Under the pieces are notes generated by a model that ran no database searches, was not told the origin of the DNA, and was given only the letters and a program-made list of their open reading frames with translations. A DNA stretch of 44,010 bases from positions 1 to 44,010 of the forward strand of contig NZ_MQMG01000032.1 in the NCBI RefSeq assembly GCF_001908025.1, read 5' to 3'. Source of the DNA: Geobacillus proteiniphilus. GTDB taxonomy: Bacteria; Bacillota; Bacilli; Bacillales; Anoxybacillaceae. The first letter of the stretch is position 1; the number at the start of each line of letters is the position of its first letter. Shown in pieces: positions 23,243 through 34,255 of the stretch. The position numbers were made by a program, and so were the translations under genes.

Positions 23243-24496
23243 TTGTCGTTAAGCGCTTATATCATTCGCACAATGTTCGTTGTCATTCCTGGCACAGCGG
23301 CGATCGGCATGGCCACATGCCTGGTCAACGGCATTCGCGGGACGGCATTTTGGTGGACGCTTGTTGCTACGGTGCTGTTTGGCGCGATGCTCGGCTTCGT
23401 TTCGGCAACGCTCAACTATCGACGGTTTGTTGCCCCGATTGCCGTTATTAACGAACATTTAGGCAAGATGACAGGCGGAGATTTGACGGTGCGCGTACCG
23501 CTTGATCGCGTGCAGCAGCTGCGGCCGATTGCGGCGTCGTTAAACGATATGGCAGACGCTTGGCAAAGTGTGATGGGGCAAATCCAACATCATGCCGAAG
23601 AAGTAGCGCAATATTCTCAGCAGCTTGCCGCCGTCGCCGAACAGACGACGAAAGCGACAGAGCAAATTGCGACAACGATGGAAACGCTTGCGGCAAGTGC
23701 GGAGGAGCAGGCCGATGCTGTCCGCACCACCGCCGCGTCCGTGCATGATATTTCCCAAACATTGAGCGACGTCGCTTGCCATACGAAAGATGTGGCGCAC
23801 CGCGCCGAGAAAACGTCGGCGAAAGCAGAGGACGGCAAGCAGTCAATCGGACAAATGTCCGAGCAAATGCAGTTCATTTACGATCATGTGCAAACGCTCG
23901 GCCAGGTGGTGAAAGGGCTTGGGGAGCGCTCCAACGAGATTGGACAGATTACGGAAGCGATCACCGGCATTGCGTCGCAGACGAATTTGTTGGCGCTCAA
24001 TGCGGCGATCGAAGCGGCGCGCGCCGGCGAGCAAGGGAAAGGGTTTGCGGTTGTCGCGGATGAAGTGCGGAAGCTCGCAGAACAATCAGCGCGCTCAGCG
24101 CAACAAATTTCCGAGCTGATCGGCTATATTCAAGAAGAAACGAAGCGGGCGGTTGCGTCCGCCGAACAGGTGATCGCCGAAGTGGTGAAAGGATTGAACG
24201 TTGCGGCGGCATGCGGCCAATCATTTGCCCATATTCGCGAGGAGGTCGGCCAAGTGAGCGAACAAATTGGGCAAGTATCGTCCGCCATCGAGCAAATGAC
24301 GGAGCATGCTCGTCAAGTGAACGACGCACTCCAACAGATGACCAATATTGTCGAACAGTCAGCGTCCGGTGCGGCCAACGTATCGGCAGCGACGCAGGAA
24401 CAAATGGCTTCCGTCGAGGAAATCGCCTCTTCGTCGACATCGCTCGGTCAGATGGCGGACGAGATGCGGGCAATGCTGAAGAAATTTTCTGTGTGA
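23243..24496 (+). CDS. Methyl-accepting chemotaxis protein without extracellular sensor
   Basis: A 417-residue chemoreceptor. Two membrane helices (about 6-28 and 35-57) are separated by only a few residues, so there is no extracellular ligand domain. A HAMP-like segment (about 58-110) follows, then a long coiled-coil signalling domain whose hairpin tip reads [20 protein letters not shown] and continues [20 protein letters not shown]. The terminus lacks a NWETF-type pentapeptide. The start is TTG 23243 with GGGAGGAG 6-7 bases upstream; an out-of-frame ATG at 23238 opens only a four-codon peptide. The signal is presumably sensed inside the membrane or cytoplasm. Confidence 0.9.
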   Translation: MSLSAYIIRTMFVVIPGTAAIGMATCLVNGIRGTAFWWTLVATVLFGAMLGFVSATLNYRRFVAPIAVINEHLGKMTGGDLTVRVPLDRVQQLRPIAASLNDMADAWQSVMGQIQHHAEEVAQYSQQLAAVAEQTTKATEQIATTMETLAASAEEQADAVRTTAASVHDISQTLSDVACHTKDVAHRAEKTSAKAEDGKQSIGQMSEQMQFIYDHVQTLGQVVKGLGERSNEIGQITEAITGIASQTNLLALNAAIEAARAGEQGKGFAVVADEVRKLAEQSARSAQQISELIGYIQEETKRAVASAEQVIAEVVKGLNVAAACGQSFAHIREEVGQVSEQIGQVSSAIEQMTEHARQVNDALQQMTNIVEQSASGAANVSAATQEQMASVEEIASSSTSLGQMADEMRAMLKKFSV

Positions 24497-24574
24497 GTGA
24501 GGAAAAGGACGCTTTCTCCGAGAAAGAGGGGCTTTCAAACGACGTGTGGGAGTCAACGTTTGGAATAAAATGGT

Positions 24575-24603
24575 TTGCATCTTTGCCAATTGTCTGATAA
24601 AAT
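24575..24603 (+). promoter_or_regulatory. Promoter of the riboswitch-thiC unit
   Basis: -35 TTGCAT (24575-24580), 17-base spacer, -10 TAAAAT (24598-24603). Confidence 0.6.
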
Positions 24604-24635
24604 AAAAAAAGTCAGTCATCATTGTTATACGCTTA

Positions 24636-24740
24636 TCTGCTAGGGGAGTCCGAGAGCCGGGCTGAGAAAAGAACGCGATGAAGTTCTTTGACCCTTTGAA
24701 CCTGATCTGGGTCATGCCAGCGTAGGGAAGCAGGCAGCGG
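24636..24740 (+). promoter_or_regulatory. TPP riboswitch (THI element)
   Basis: The aptamer shows the conserved GGGGAG...GGGCTGAGA arm (24643-24667) and the GACCCTTTGAACCTGATC and TGGGTCATGCCAGCGTAGGG segments (24690-24726), ending GAAGCAG. It senses thiamine pyrophosphate and controls thiC downstream through the terminator at 24785-24816. Confidence 0.95.
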
Positions 24741-24784
24741 GAACAGATGGACGTGTCTTGTTCATTTGGCCTTTTGCCTTCGAT

Positions 24785-24816
24785 CAGGTTCCGGTGTCGG
24801 AACCTGTTTTTATTTT
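24785..24816 (+). terminator. Riboswitch-controlled terminator before thiC
   Basis: Perfect 9-bp arms CAGGTTCCG (24785-24793) and CGGAACCTG (24798-24806), then TTTTTATTTT. GATCAGGTTC (24782-24791) is exactly complementary to GAACCTGATC inside the aptamer (24698-24707), so an antiterminator forms when TPP is absent. Confidence 0.9.
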
Positions 24817-24900
24817 GAATCGGCCGCCATCGCCTATTCTCGTGTTTGCCCCGCTTCAGACGGTGTGGCTTCAGATCTGATCTTTCATATTTTATGTTGA

Positions 24901-26604
<1,704 letters not shown>

Positions 26605-26706
26605 CAAGAGGCGGGCTGCGATGCTCGAAACGGCGGAGAGGATAGGGAAGTTCGATCAACGGAAAAAGCATGAGCTGGAAAACGCTCGGTGCTGATCGAA
26701 GCAACG

Positions 26707-26739
26707 GAGGGGGGCGAACGTTCATCGCCCCTCTTGTTT
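26707..26739 (+). terminator. Intrinsic terminator of thiC
   Basis: GGGGCGA (26711-26717) and TCGCCCC (26725-26731) with extended GAGG/CTC flanks, then TTGTTTG. Confidence 0.7.
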
Positions 26740-26802
26740 GTCCTGCAAATCGATGCGGTTCATTGTTGGTGTATTATTTTTCTAAAAATTTATAAAAGTA
26801 TA

Positions 26803-26831
26803 TTTACAAATAATTTTTTATTGATTATGAT
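26803..26831 (+). promoter_or_regulatory. Strong sigma-A promoter in the thiC-aminotransferase gap
   Basis: -35 TTTACA (26803-26808), exactly 17 bases, -10 TATGAT (26826-26831), in a very AT-rich stretch. No gene follows directly. Confidence 0.65.
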
Positions 26832-26837
26832 AATTTT

Positions 26838-26980
26838 ATAAGGTACAAATTTCTAGTCATAGAATAATTATGAAAGGAAAACTGCGCAGTCTATCGCGAC
26901 GTCTTCGCCGGCGCTTCGCTTCCATAGACAGCGGCCAGTTGCGTCATCGAACCGTGGATGATGCCGGCCGCTTCTTTTTA
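26838..26980 (+). ncRNA. Candidate small structured RNA
   Basis: Between the promoter at 26803-26831 and a strong terminator lie about 140 bases. GTCTAT (26889-26894) pairs with ATAGAC (26924-26929). The terminator stem is built from GCGGCC/GGCCGC (26931-26936, 26966-26971) and GCGTCATC/GATGATGC (26941-26948, 26957-26964, one G-U), followed by TTCTTTTTA. A frame opening MKGKLRSLSRRL (ATG 26870) crosses it but lacks a ribosome site. It matches no riboswitch I know. The remainder of the 602-base gap to 27206 shows nothing clear. Confidence 0.5.
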
Positions 26981-27206
26981 TGGCGAAAGGGGCCGGGTTT
27001 CAGAAGGTTGATCGCGTCTTTCTAGCGGCTTAGTGAAAAAACAACCACTTCTCCTGCATCGACCGCTTTTCGAGAAAAAAGATTTTGATGATATCTTGAT
27101 GTGAGAAAGCCATTGGTATTATAGGCTGCTTCTTGAACGTGAAACGGGCATGAGGGCGATGGGCGCGCGCATAAACTGAAACGAAGGGCCATGAGGAGGG
27201 ATGGGA

Positions 27207-28385
27207 TTGAACACATTTTCCGATATTGTGCAGACGATGCCGCCATATTTGTTCTCCCGATTCCAGAAGAAAAAAGAAGAACTGCTCCAAAGAGGGGTCG
27301 ATGTCATTGATTTGGGGATCGGCGCCCCAGATTTGCCGCCCCCTTCCTTTGTCATCGAAGCGTTGAAAGAAGCGCTCGATGCGCCAGAACACTATACGTA
27401 TTCGCCGTATGGCGGCTGCAGGGAGTATCGGGAAGCGGTCGCGCGTTTTTATGAACGGGAATATGGCGTCAAGCTCGATCCGGAGACCGAGGTGTTGGCG
27501 TTAATCGGCTCGAAAGAAGGAATCGTCCATTTGCTGCAAGCCGTTCTCAATCCCGGCGAGCTCGCCTTAGTGCCTGATCCGGGCTATCCTGTCTACCGGA
27601 CGGCCGTCCATTTTGCCCGCGGCCAGAGCCGATCGCTGCCGCTCGATGCGCAACATGGTTATATTCCTCGGTTTGATGCGCTTCCCTCGTCCGTTTATGA
27701 CCAAGCGAAAATCATGTTTCTCAATTATCCGAGCAATCCGACGGCCGCCGCTGTCGATTTGGATGTATTGGCCGAAGCCGTTTCACTTGCCCGTCGGCAC
27801 CGGATGTTCATTGCTCATGATGCGGCCTACTCGTTCGTGACGTTTGCCGGTTTTCAAGCGCCGAGCATTTTGCAGGTGGACGGGGCAAAGGAAGTGGCGG
27901 TGGAATTTGGATCGTTGTCCAAAAGCTATAACATGGCCGGCTGCCGCATCGGATACGTGGTCGGAAACCGGGACATGATTCGAGCGCTTTCGGTGATCAA
28001 GAGCAACACGGATACGTGCCAGTTTATTCCGATCCAGAAGGCGGCGGTGGCCGCTTTGATGAACGGACAGACGTTTATTCGAGAAAATAGCCGCATTTAT
28101 GAACAACGCATGAATAGGATGGTCGAGAAACTCCGAGAACTGGGCATCGACGTGCAGCGGCCGAAAGCGACCTTTTTCTTGTGGATCCCGGTCTATGACG
28201 GATACTCATCCGAACGATTTGCCGCCAAACTGCTCGAAGAAGCGGGAGTCATCGTCACACCGGGAACAGCGTTTGGACCCGCAGGGGAAGGATATGTCCG
28301 CGTATCGCTGTCAGCGCCGCTCGAGCGTCTAGAGCAAGCCGTTGAACGATGGAAGCAAGTGAATTGGGAGGAATCGGCGCCATGA
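27207..28385 (+). CDS. PLP-dependent class I/II aminotransferase (DapL/aspartate-aminotransferase-like)
   Basis: A 392-residue fold-type I aminotransferase. The PLP lysine is K239 in GSLSKSYNMAGCRIG; other marks are LGIGAPDLPPP near the N-terminus, the NYPSNPTAA loop, and the C-terminal GEGYVRVSL segment with the carboxylate-binding arginine. Sequence flavour is that of LL-diaminopimelate aminotransferase-like enzymes. The TTG at 27207 was chosen because GGAGGG lies 6 bases upstream; the ATG at 27201 touches that site. It overlaps the next gene by 4 bases. Given the lysine-degrading genes downstream, 2-aminoadipate is a reasonable amino donor substrate, but this is inferred. Confidence 0.85.
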   Translation: MNTFSDIVQTMPPYLFSRFQKKKEELLQRGVDVIDLGIGAPDLPPPSFVIEALKEALDAPEHYTYSPYGGCREYREAVARFYEREYGVKLDPETEVLALIGSKEGIVHLLQAVLNPGELALVPDPGYPVYRTAVHFARGQSRSLPLDAQHGYIPRFDALPSSVYDQAKIMFLNYPSNPTAAAVDLDVLAEAVSLARRHRMFIAHDAAYSFVTFAGFQAPSILQVDGAKEVAVEFGSLSKSYNMAGCRIGYVVGNRDMIRALSVIKSNTDTCQFIPIQKAAVAALMNGQTFIRENSRIYEQRMNRMVEKLRELGIDVQRPKATFFLWIPVYDGYSSERFAAKLLEEAGVIVTPGTAFGPAGEGYVRVSLSAPLERLEQAVERWKQVNWEESAP

Positions 28386-30037
28386 AGCGAACGATGCGTC
28401 ACATCACGGTGGCTCAAGCCATCGTCGAATGTTTCAAACAGGAACAAATCCGTTATGTGTTTGGTGTGCCGGGGGAAAGTTATTTGCCCCTCCTTGATGC
28501 CATCTATGATGAGCCATCCATCGAGTTCATCTCCGCCCGCCATGAAGGGGGTGCTTCCTTTATGGCGGAAGGGTATGCGAAAGCGTCGCAAAAGTGCGGC
28601 GTCGTGCTGGCTACAAGGGCGGTTGGCGGAGCGAATTTGGCGATTGGCGTCCATACCGCGAGGCAAGATTCCACTCCGATGGTCGTGTTTTTGGGGCAAG
28701 TGAACAGCCGCTTCCTAGGGCGTGAAGGATTTCAGGAAGTCGATATGGAAGCGTTTTTTCGTCCGATCGCCAAATGGGCGGTCGAAATTCGCGAAGCCGA
28801 GCGGGTGCCAGAGCTGGTGCAAAGGGCGTTTCGCACCGCGAAAACAGGGCGGCCCGGCCCCGTCGTCGTTTCACTGCCAGAAGATGTCTTTTCCAAAACG
28901 ATAGCGGAAGCAGTGATAGCCGAGACCGATGTGCCGAAGCCGGCACCAAGGCAAGAAGATATACAGCACATTGAAGAGATTCTGAAGCGCGCCAAACGGC
29001 CGCTCGTGATTGCTGGCGGCGGCGTCAAATGGTCGGGAGCGGAGCAGTTGCTGCGCTTATGGGCGGAAAAGTATGCACTTCCAGTCATGGCGGCGTTCCG
29101 GAGGCATGATGTGTTTCCCCACAACCATCCGTGCTATGTCGGGCACCTAGGCCTAGGGACGCCGAAAGAGGTCATGGAAACGGCTGAGCAGGCCGATGTG
29201 GTGATGGCGTTGGGGACGCGGCTGTCGGAAGTGACGACGCAAGATTACCGTTTGCTATCTCCAACGCAGACGCTGATTCACATCGATATTGACAGCGATG
29301 GATTCGGAAAAGTGTATGCACCGGATCTCGCGGTTTGGGCTGACTGTCAGGAAGTGCTGTCCCGTTTGCTCGATCTCGCGGTGCAGCCGTCTTGGCAGGA
29401 ATGGGCGGCTGAACGGAGGAAACGGTACGAACAAACGGCCGCGCTGCCGCTTGAAAAACGAACTCTCCATGAAGCGGTCATGGCGAGTTTAGGTCACCAT
29501 TTGCCAAAAAATGCGGTCATTACGAACGATGCGGGGAATTTCGCCGGTTGGCTCCATGCTTTTTTCCCGTTTGGGGATGGGCACACGTACATCGGCCCGA
29601 CGTCAGGAGCGATGGGATATGGCATGCCGGCCGCCATTGGCGCGAAACTGGCCTTTCCCGACCGGACCGTCGTTTCTTTATCCGGGGATGGCGGCTTTAT
29701 GATGACGGTGCAGGAGTTGGAAACGGCCGCTCGATACGATATTCCGATCATCAGCATTGTGTTTAACAATCATATGTACGGCACCATCCGCATGCATCAA
29801 GAATTGCAGTTTCCGGGGCGGGTCATCGGCACCGATTTAGGCCGCGTGTCGTTTGCCCGGTTGGCAGAATGCTTGAACAGCTGCGGATTCCAAGTGCAGA
29901 CGGAACAACAGTTCACGGAAGCGCTTCTGTTGGCGCTTGAAGCCAAGAAGCCGACGGTGATTGAAGTGTTGACCGATCCGAACCACATTTCGGTGGCGGC
30001 AACGATCCAAGACTTGCGGGCCAAGAGGAAGTCCTGA
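28382..30037 (+). CDS. ThDP-dependent enzyme of the acetolactate synthase family
   Basis: A 551-residue three-domain thiamine-diphosphate enzyme. The N-terminal domain has VFGVPGESYLPLLDAI and the catalytic glutamate-type ARHEGGASFMAEGYA segment; the central domain binds nucleotide in other members; the C-terminal ThDP motif is SGDGGFMMTVQELETA followed by FNNHMYGTI. The family includes acetolactate synthase, oxo-acid decarboxylases and others. No small regulatory subunit and no ilv genes adjoin, so branched-chain synthesis is unlikely. Coupled to the aminotransferase by ATGA overlap, with GGGAGGAA upstream. In this context it may decarboxylate 2-oxoadipate; that is an inference from neighbours only. 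Confidence 0.85.
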   Translation: MKRTMRHITVAQAIVECFKQEQIRYVFGVPGESYLPLLDAIYDEPSIEFISARHEGGASFMAEGYAKASQKCGVVLATRAVGGANLAIGVHTARQDSTPMVVFLGQVNSRFLGREGFQEVDMEAFFRPIAKWAVEIREAERVPELVQRAFRTAKTGRPGPVVVSLPEDVFSKTIAEAVIAETDVPKPAPRQEDIQHIEEILKRAKRPLVIAGGGVKWSGAEQLLRLWAEKYALPVMAAFRRHDVFPHNHPCYVGHLGLGTPKEVMETAEQADVVMALGTRLSEVTTQDYRLLSPTQTLIHIDIDSDGFGKVYAPDLAVWADCQEVLSRLLDLAVQPSWQEWAAERRKRYEQTAALPLEKRTLHEAVMASLGHHLPKNAVITNDAGNFAGWLHAFFPFGDGHTYIGPTSGAMGYGMPAAIGAKLAFPDRTVVSLSGDGGFMMTVQELETAARYDIPIISIVFNNHMYGTIRMHQELQFPGRVIGTDLGRVSFARLAECLNSCGFQVQTEQQFTEALLLALEAKKPTVIEVLTDPNHISVAATIQDLRAKRKS

Positions 30038-30107
30038 CGATCATCGCTCGGCGTTCAATGTATAAATTATCTCAATAAATCATCTAGAAAAATGGGGGGA
30101 GTATACA

Positions 30108-31589
30108 GTGAAAATCCAAAACTATATCAATGGAGAATGGAAGGAGCCAAGCACCGGGCAATTTGCGCCGGTGATCAATCCGGCGACGGGGGAAACGATT
30201 GCCGAGGTGGCGATGTCCGGGCCAAACGATATTGATGAGGCCGTTCAGGCAGCCAAAGAAGCGCAAAAACAGTGGGCGCTCGTGCCGGCGCCGAAACGCG
30301 CGGAAGTTTTATATCGAGTCGGCATGCTGCTAAAGGAGCGGAAAGAACAATTGGCACGGCTGTTGACGATGGAAATGGGCAAGGTGATCGAGGAAGCGCG
30401 CGGCGAAGTGCAGGAAGGCATTGATATGGCGTTTTATATGGCGGGGGAAGGGCGGCGGCTGTTCGGCGATACGACGCCGTCTGAGCTGAAAGACAAGTTT
30501 GCGATGAGCGTCCGCGTGCCGGTGGGGGTTGTCGGCATCATCACTCCATGGAATTTCCCCATTGCCATCGCCACTTGGAAGTCGTTTCCGGCCATTGTTG
30601 CCGGCAATGCGGTCGTGTGGAAGCCAGCGCCCGAGACACCGATCATGGCGCAGGAATTAGCCCGCATTTTTGAAGAAGCGGGCTTGCCGCCGGGAGTGTT
30701 TCATGTTGTCCACGGTGACGGGCCGACAGTCGGCAATGCGCTCGTCGAACATCCTGATGTCAAGGTCATCTCATTTACCGGATCGAATGAAGTCGGGCGG
30801 ATGATTGCGGAAAAATGCGGACGGCTGTTGAAAAAGGTGTCGCTTGAAATGGGAGGAAAAAACGCCGTCATTGTGATGGATGATGCGGATTTGACATTGG
30901 CGGTTGACGGCATCATCTGGAGTGCGTTCGGCACGTCGGGGCAGCGGTGCACGGCGTGCAGCCGGGTCATCGTCCATGAGCGGGTGAAACAGGAGCTTGA
31001 GCGGCGTCTGCTTGAAGCAGTGAAAACATTGAAAATCGGCAACGGGTTGGATGAAACGGTCAAAGTCGGACCCGTCATCCATGAAGAGGCGCTGCAAAAA
31101 ATTGACCGCTACGTGCGCATTGGCGTAGAAGAAGGGGCGAAACTGCTTGTGGGCGGCTATATATTGCGCGAGGGCGACTATGCGCGCGGCTTTTATTACG
31201 CGCCGACGATTTTCACCGATGTCACGCCGAATATGCGCATCGCCCGCGAAGAAATTTTCGGCCCGGTCGTGTCGATCATTTCCGTCCGCAGTTTGGACGA
31301 AGCGATCGCCGTCAACAATAGCGTCGATTATGGGCTGTCAAGTGCCATTTTCACACGCGATGTCAACAATGTATTCCGAGCGATGCGCGATTTGGACACC
31401 GGCATCGTGTATGTCAACGCCGGCACAACGGGAGCGGAAATTCATTTGCCGTTTGGCGGCACGAAAGGGACGGGCAACGGCCACCGGGACTCCGGCGTCG
31501 CTGCGCTTGACGTATTCACCGAATGGCGGAGCATTTATGTCGATTTCAGTGGGAAGCTGCAACGGGCGCAAATCGATACCGATGATTGA
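30108..31589 (+). CDS. Aldehyde dehydrogenase, probably 2-aminoadipate-6-semialdehyde dehydrogenase
   Basis: A 493-residue NAD(P)-dependent aldehyde dehydrogenase. The catalytic cysteine is C281 (GTSGQRCTACS), the general base E247 (SLEMGGKNA), and the cofactor loop ITPWNFPIAI and FTGSNEVG are intact. The pattern resembles aminoadipate semialdehyde/piperideine-6-carboxylate dehydrogenases. The start is GTG 30108 after GGGGGGAG. It sits 70 bases after the ThDP gene and 143 bases before lysine 6-dehydrogenase, whose product it can oxidise to 2-aminoadipate. In G. stearothermophilus a similar pairing has been described. Confidence 0.9.
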   Translation: MKIQNYINGEWKEPSTGQFAPVINPATGETIAEVAMSGPNDIDEAVQAAKEAQKQWALVPAPKRAEVLYRVGMLLKERKEQLARLLTMEMGKVIEEARGEVQEGIDMAFYMAGEGRRLFGDTTPSELKDKFAMSVRVPVGVVGIITPWNFPIAIATWKSFPAIVAGNAVVWKPAPETPIMAQELARIFEEAGLPPGVFHVVHGDGPTVGNALVEHPDVKVISFTGSNEVGRMIAEKCGRLLKKVSLEMGGKNAVIVMDDADLTLAVDGIIWSAFGTSGQRCTACSRVIVHERVKQELERRLLEAVKTLKIGNGLDETVKVGPVIHEEALQKIDRYVRIGVEEGAKLLVGGYILREGDYARGFYYAPTIFTDVTPNMRIAREEIFGPVVSIISVRSLDEAIAVNNSVDYGLSSAIFTRDVNNVFRAMRDLDTGIVYVNAGTTGAEIHLPFGGTKGTGNGHRDSGVAALDVFTEWRSIYVDFSGKLQRAQIDTDD

Positions 31590-31732
31590 ACCGGGCTGTC
31601 GCCTGCAACATGGCCGGCAAAAGAGAAGCGAAGTATATCGTGAATCGAAGCAGCGGCCGCGGCAAAGATGTGAAAAAAGCGGCTGTCATGTGAGCGTATG
31701 GCAAAGAATCGGTGACAGAGGGGGAAAGAACG

Positions 31733-32890
31733 ATGAAAGTGCTCGTGCTTGGAGCGGGGCTGATGGGCAAAGAAGCAGCGCGCGATTTAGTGCAAAGCCA
31801 AGACGTTGAGGCGGTGACGTTGGCGGATGTCGATTTGGCCAAGGCAGAGCAGACGGTGCGGCAGCTTCATTTCAAAAAGCTTGCCGCTGTGCGGGTGGAT
31901 GCCAGCGATCAACAGCAGCTGTCGTCTTTCATGAAAGGGCACGATGTGGTGGTCAACGCCTTGTTTTACCAGTTTAACGAAGCGGTAGCGAAAACGGCCA
32001 TTGCAGCTGGCGTCCATTCTGTCGATTTAGGCGGCCATATCGGCCATATCACCGACCGGGTGCTTGAGCTGCATGAACAAGCCCAAGCCGCTGGGGTGAC
32101 CATCATCCCCGACCTTGGCGTCGCACCCGGAATGATCAACATTTTATCCGGCTATGGGGCGAGCCAACTCGATGAGGTAGAATCCATTTTGCTGTATGTT
32201 GGCGGCATTCCCGTCCGCCCCGAACCGCCGCTGGAGTACAACCATGTGTTTTCGCTTGAGGGGCTGCTTGACCATTACACCGATCCGGCCTTGATCATCC
32301 GCAACGGCCAAAAACAAGAAGTGCCGTCCCTTTCGGAAGTCGAGCCGATTTATTTCGACCGGTTCGGGCCGCTTGAAGCGTTTCACACCTCAGGCGGGAC
32401 GTCGACGCTCTCGCGTTCGTTTCCGAACTTGAAACGGCTTGAGTACAAAACGATCCGCTACCGCGGCCATGCGGAAAAATGCAAGCTGCTTGTCGATTTG
32501 AACTTGACGCGCAACGATGTGGAAGTTGAGATCAATGGATGCAGAGTCAAGCCGCGTGATGTGCTGCTTTCCGTCCTGAAGCCGCTGCTTGATTTGAAAG
32601 GAAAAGATGATGTGGTGTTGCTTCGGGTCATCGTCGGCGGTCGGAAAGATGGAAAGGAAACGGTGCTTGAATACGAAACCGTCACGTTCAATGACCGCGA
32701 AAACAAGGTGACGGCGATGGCGCGCACGACGGCTTACACAATTTCCGCTGTCGCTCAGCTCATCGGCCGCGGGGTGATCACAAAGCGCGGCGTCTATCCG
32801 CCAGAGCAAATCGTTCCGGGGGATGTGTATATGGACGAGATGAAAAAACGCGGCGTCATCATCAGCGAGAAGCGGACGGTTCATGGCTGA
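31733..32890 (+). CDS. lysDH: L-lysine 6-dehydrogenase
   Basis: A 385-residue NAD-dependent enzyme of the saccharopine dehydrogenase-like fold that oxidises the epsilon-amino group of lysine to 2-aminoadipate-6-semialdehyde, which cyclises to piperideine-6-carboxylate. [19 protein letters not shown] is the dinucleotide-binding motif. Segments [35 protein letters not shown] and [15 protein letters not shown] fit the lysine 6-dehydrogenase described from Geobacillus. The start is ATG 31733 after GGGGGAAAG; an upstream in-frame GTG at 31712 lacks support. It is last in the cluster, before a hairpin terminator. Confidence 0.9.
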   Translation: MKVLVLGAGLMGKEAARDLVQSQDVEAVTLADVDLAKAEQTVRQLHFKKLAAVRVDASDQQQLSSFMKGHDVVVNALFYQFNEAVAKTAIAAGVHSVDLGGHIGHITDRVLELHEQAQAAGVTIIPDLGVAPGMINILSGYGASQLDEVESILLYVGGIPVRPEPPLEYNHVFSLEGLLDHYTDPALIIRNGQKQEVPSLSEVEPIYFDRFGPLEAFHTSGGTSTLSRSFPNLKRLEYKTIRYRGHAEKCKLLVDLNLTRNDVEVEINGCRVKPRDVLLSVLKPLLDLKGKDDVVLLRVIVGGRKDGKETVLEYETVTFNDRENKVTAMARTTAYTISAVAQLIGRGVITKRGVYPPEQIVPGDVYMDEMKKRGVIISEKRTVHG

Positions 32891-33022
32891 AAAGGCGGTG
32901 CCATAAGCAGGAGGATGGAAGCAGTTTCGTGAAAAAGGGCAATGTCTCGCCGTTGCGTGCGGAGCAGACAACGCCACCGCAGCATGCTCAAAATTGCCGC
33001 GGCCGGAAAGCGAGTTGTGAAC

Positions 33023-33056
33023 AACGCCCGTTCCAGACGGAGACGGGCGTTTTCCG
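33023..33056. terminator. Terminator between the lysine cluster and the MFS gene
   Basis: Perfect arms AACGCCCGT (33023-33031) and ACGGGCGTT (33043-33051), then a modest T-run on the plus strand. The MFS gene converges on it. Confidence 0.6.
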
Positions 33057-33091
33057 ATTTTGGACGCGAAACTGCCGTTGTCGCCTGCTTT

Positions 33092-34255
33092 TCACGGTTG
33101 CGCCGTTTTGGTTGCCGAAGTCTCCCGCTTGCGCCAGGCAAGGAACAGGAAGGAAATGAACGCCAGCGCCATGGCCACCATAAACGGCGCTTTCGCGGAA
33201 ATGGCATGGCCGATGACGCCGGACAGCACCGGAGCGACGGCCGCCCCGAGCCAGCGGACGAAGTTGTACGTGCCGGACGTTATCCCGCGCTCATACGGCG
33301 ATGTTTCCATCACATAGCTTGTAAACAAAGCGTTGTTGAGTCCGGAGATCAACCCGGACAAAATAATGAGGGCGACCATCAGCCATGTCGGCTCGGAAAC
33401 GACTAGAAGGAGAAGCAAGATGGCGAACAATAGCAGACTGTATGGCAAAATTTGTTTCGGTTCGTATTTTTCTTCAAGCCGATGGGCCAACACCGCCGAT
33501 CCGTAGGCAAGGCAGAGCCCCCAAACGAAAAAGACAAATCCGATTTGCATGGCCGATAGCTTGATGATCAAAGGAGAGTACGCCAAGACGACGAAAAAGC
33601 CGTAATAGTACAGCATTCCGCCGACCGCGCCTTTGACAAACGGCGGAAAAGTAAGCAAGCGGCGCATTTCTTGCAATCCGGCCGCTTTTTTTGTTTTTCC
33701 TTTGTTCGGATCGTAGACGAAGCAGGCCACAAGCAAAAAGGCGATGAAAATGAGCACGCTCGTGCCAAGAAACGGATAGCGCCACGAATGTTGGCCGAGC
33801 AGTCCGCCTACGAGCGGGCCGCCGGCCATGCCGAGACCGATCGCCGCTTCATACAGGCCGACCGCTGTGCTTGCTTTCGGCGTCAACGCCATCAACAGCG
33901 TCATCGCGGTGGCAAAAAACGTGGCGTTGCCCAATCCCCAGCCGGCGCGGAAGATCGACAGTTGGGGAATGTCACGGGCAAATCCGCATAATAACGAGAA
34001 AATCGTGACGAGGCCAAGCCCGATGACCATCATTCGTTTATCACCGACGCGGCTGACGACAAGGCCGACCGGGATCATCATGACAGCCATCGTAAAAATG
34101 TAGGCGGTAAACAACATCTCTACTTGCCAATGGGTGGCGCCGATGCTTTCAGCGATGACGGGCAAAATTGGGTCGACAACCCCGATGCCCATAAACGCCA
34201 AGAAGGCGGCGGCGACGGTGATCCATCGCGCCCTCGTTTGTTTTCCTTCCTCCAC
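33092..34255 (-). CDS. MFS transporter (drug efflux type)
   Basis: A 387-residue major facilitator with about 12 membrane helices. The loop after helix 2 reads VSRVGDKRMMVIGLG, a motif A variant, and helix 5 has the GLGMAGGPLVGGLLGQ antiporter-type motif C. This suggests proton-coupled efflux of drugs or other small compounds. The start is GTG 34255, sharing one base with the stop of the merR-type gene (TAGTG), so the pair is translationally coupled. Expression is likely controlled by that regulator. Substrate unknown. Confidence 0.88.
   Translation of the reverse strand: MEEGKQTRARWITVAAAFLAFMGIGVVDPILPVIAESIGATHWQVEMLFTAYIFTMAVMMIPVGLVVSRVGDKRMMVIGLGLVTIFSLLCGFARDIPQLSIFRAGWGLGNATFFATAMTLLMALTPKASTAVGLYEAAIGLGMAGGPLVGGLLGQHSWRYPFLGTSVLIFIAFLLVACFVYDPNKGKTKKAAGLQEMRRLLTFPPFVKGAVGGMLYYYGFFVVLAYSPLIIKLSAMQIGFVFFVWGLCLAYGSAVLAHRLEEKYEPKQILPYSLLLFAILLLLLVVSEPTWLMVALIILSGLISGLNNALFTSYVMETSPYERGITSGTYNFVRWLGAAVAPVLSGVIGHAISAKAPFMVAMALAFISFLFLAWRKRETSATKTAQP

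Noticed and set aside
26870-27029. Basic peptide frame starting MKGKLRSLSRRL
   Set aside because: No ribosome site, and it reads through a strong terminator hairpin; better explained as an RNA.
27100-27130. Sigma-54 type -24/-12 promoter before the aminotransferase
   Set aside because: The GG and GC dinucleotides are 13 rather than 12 bases apart and the flanking consensus is poor.
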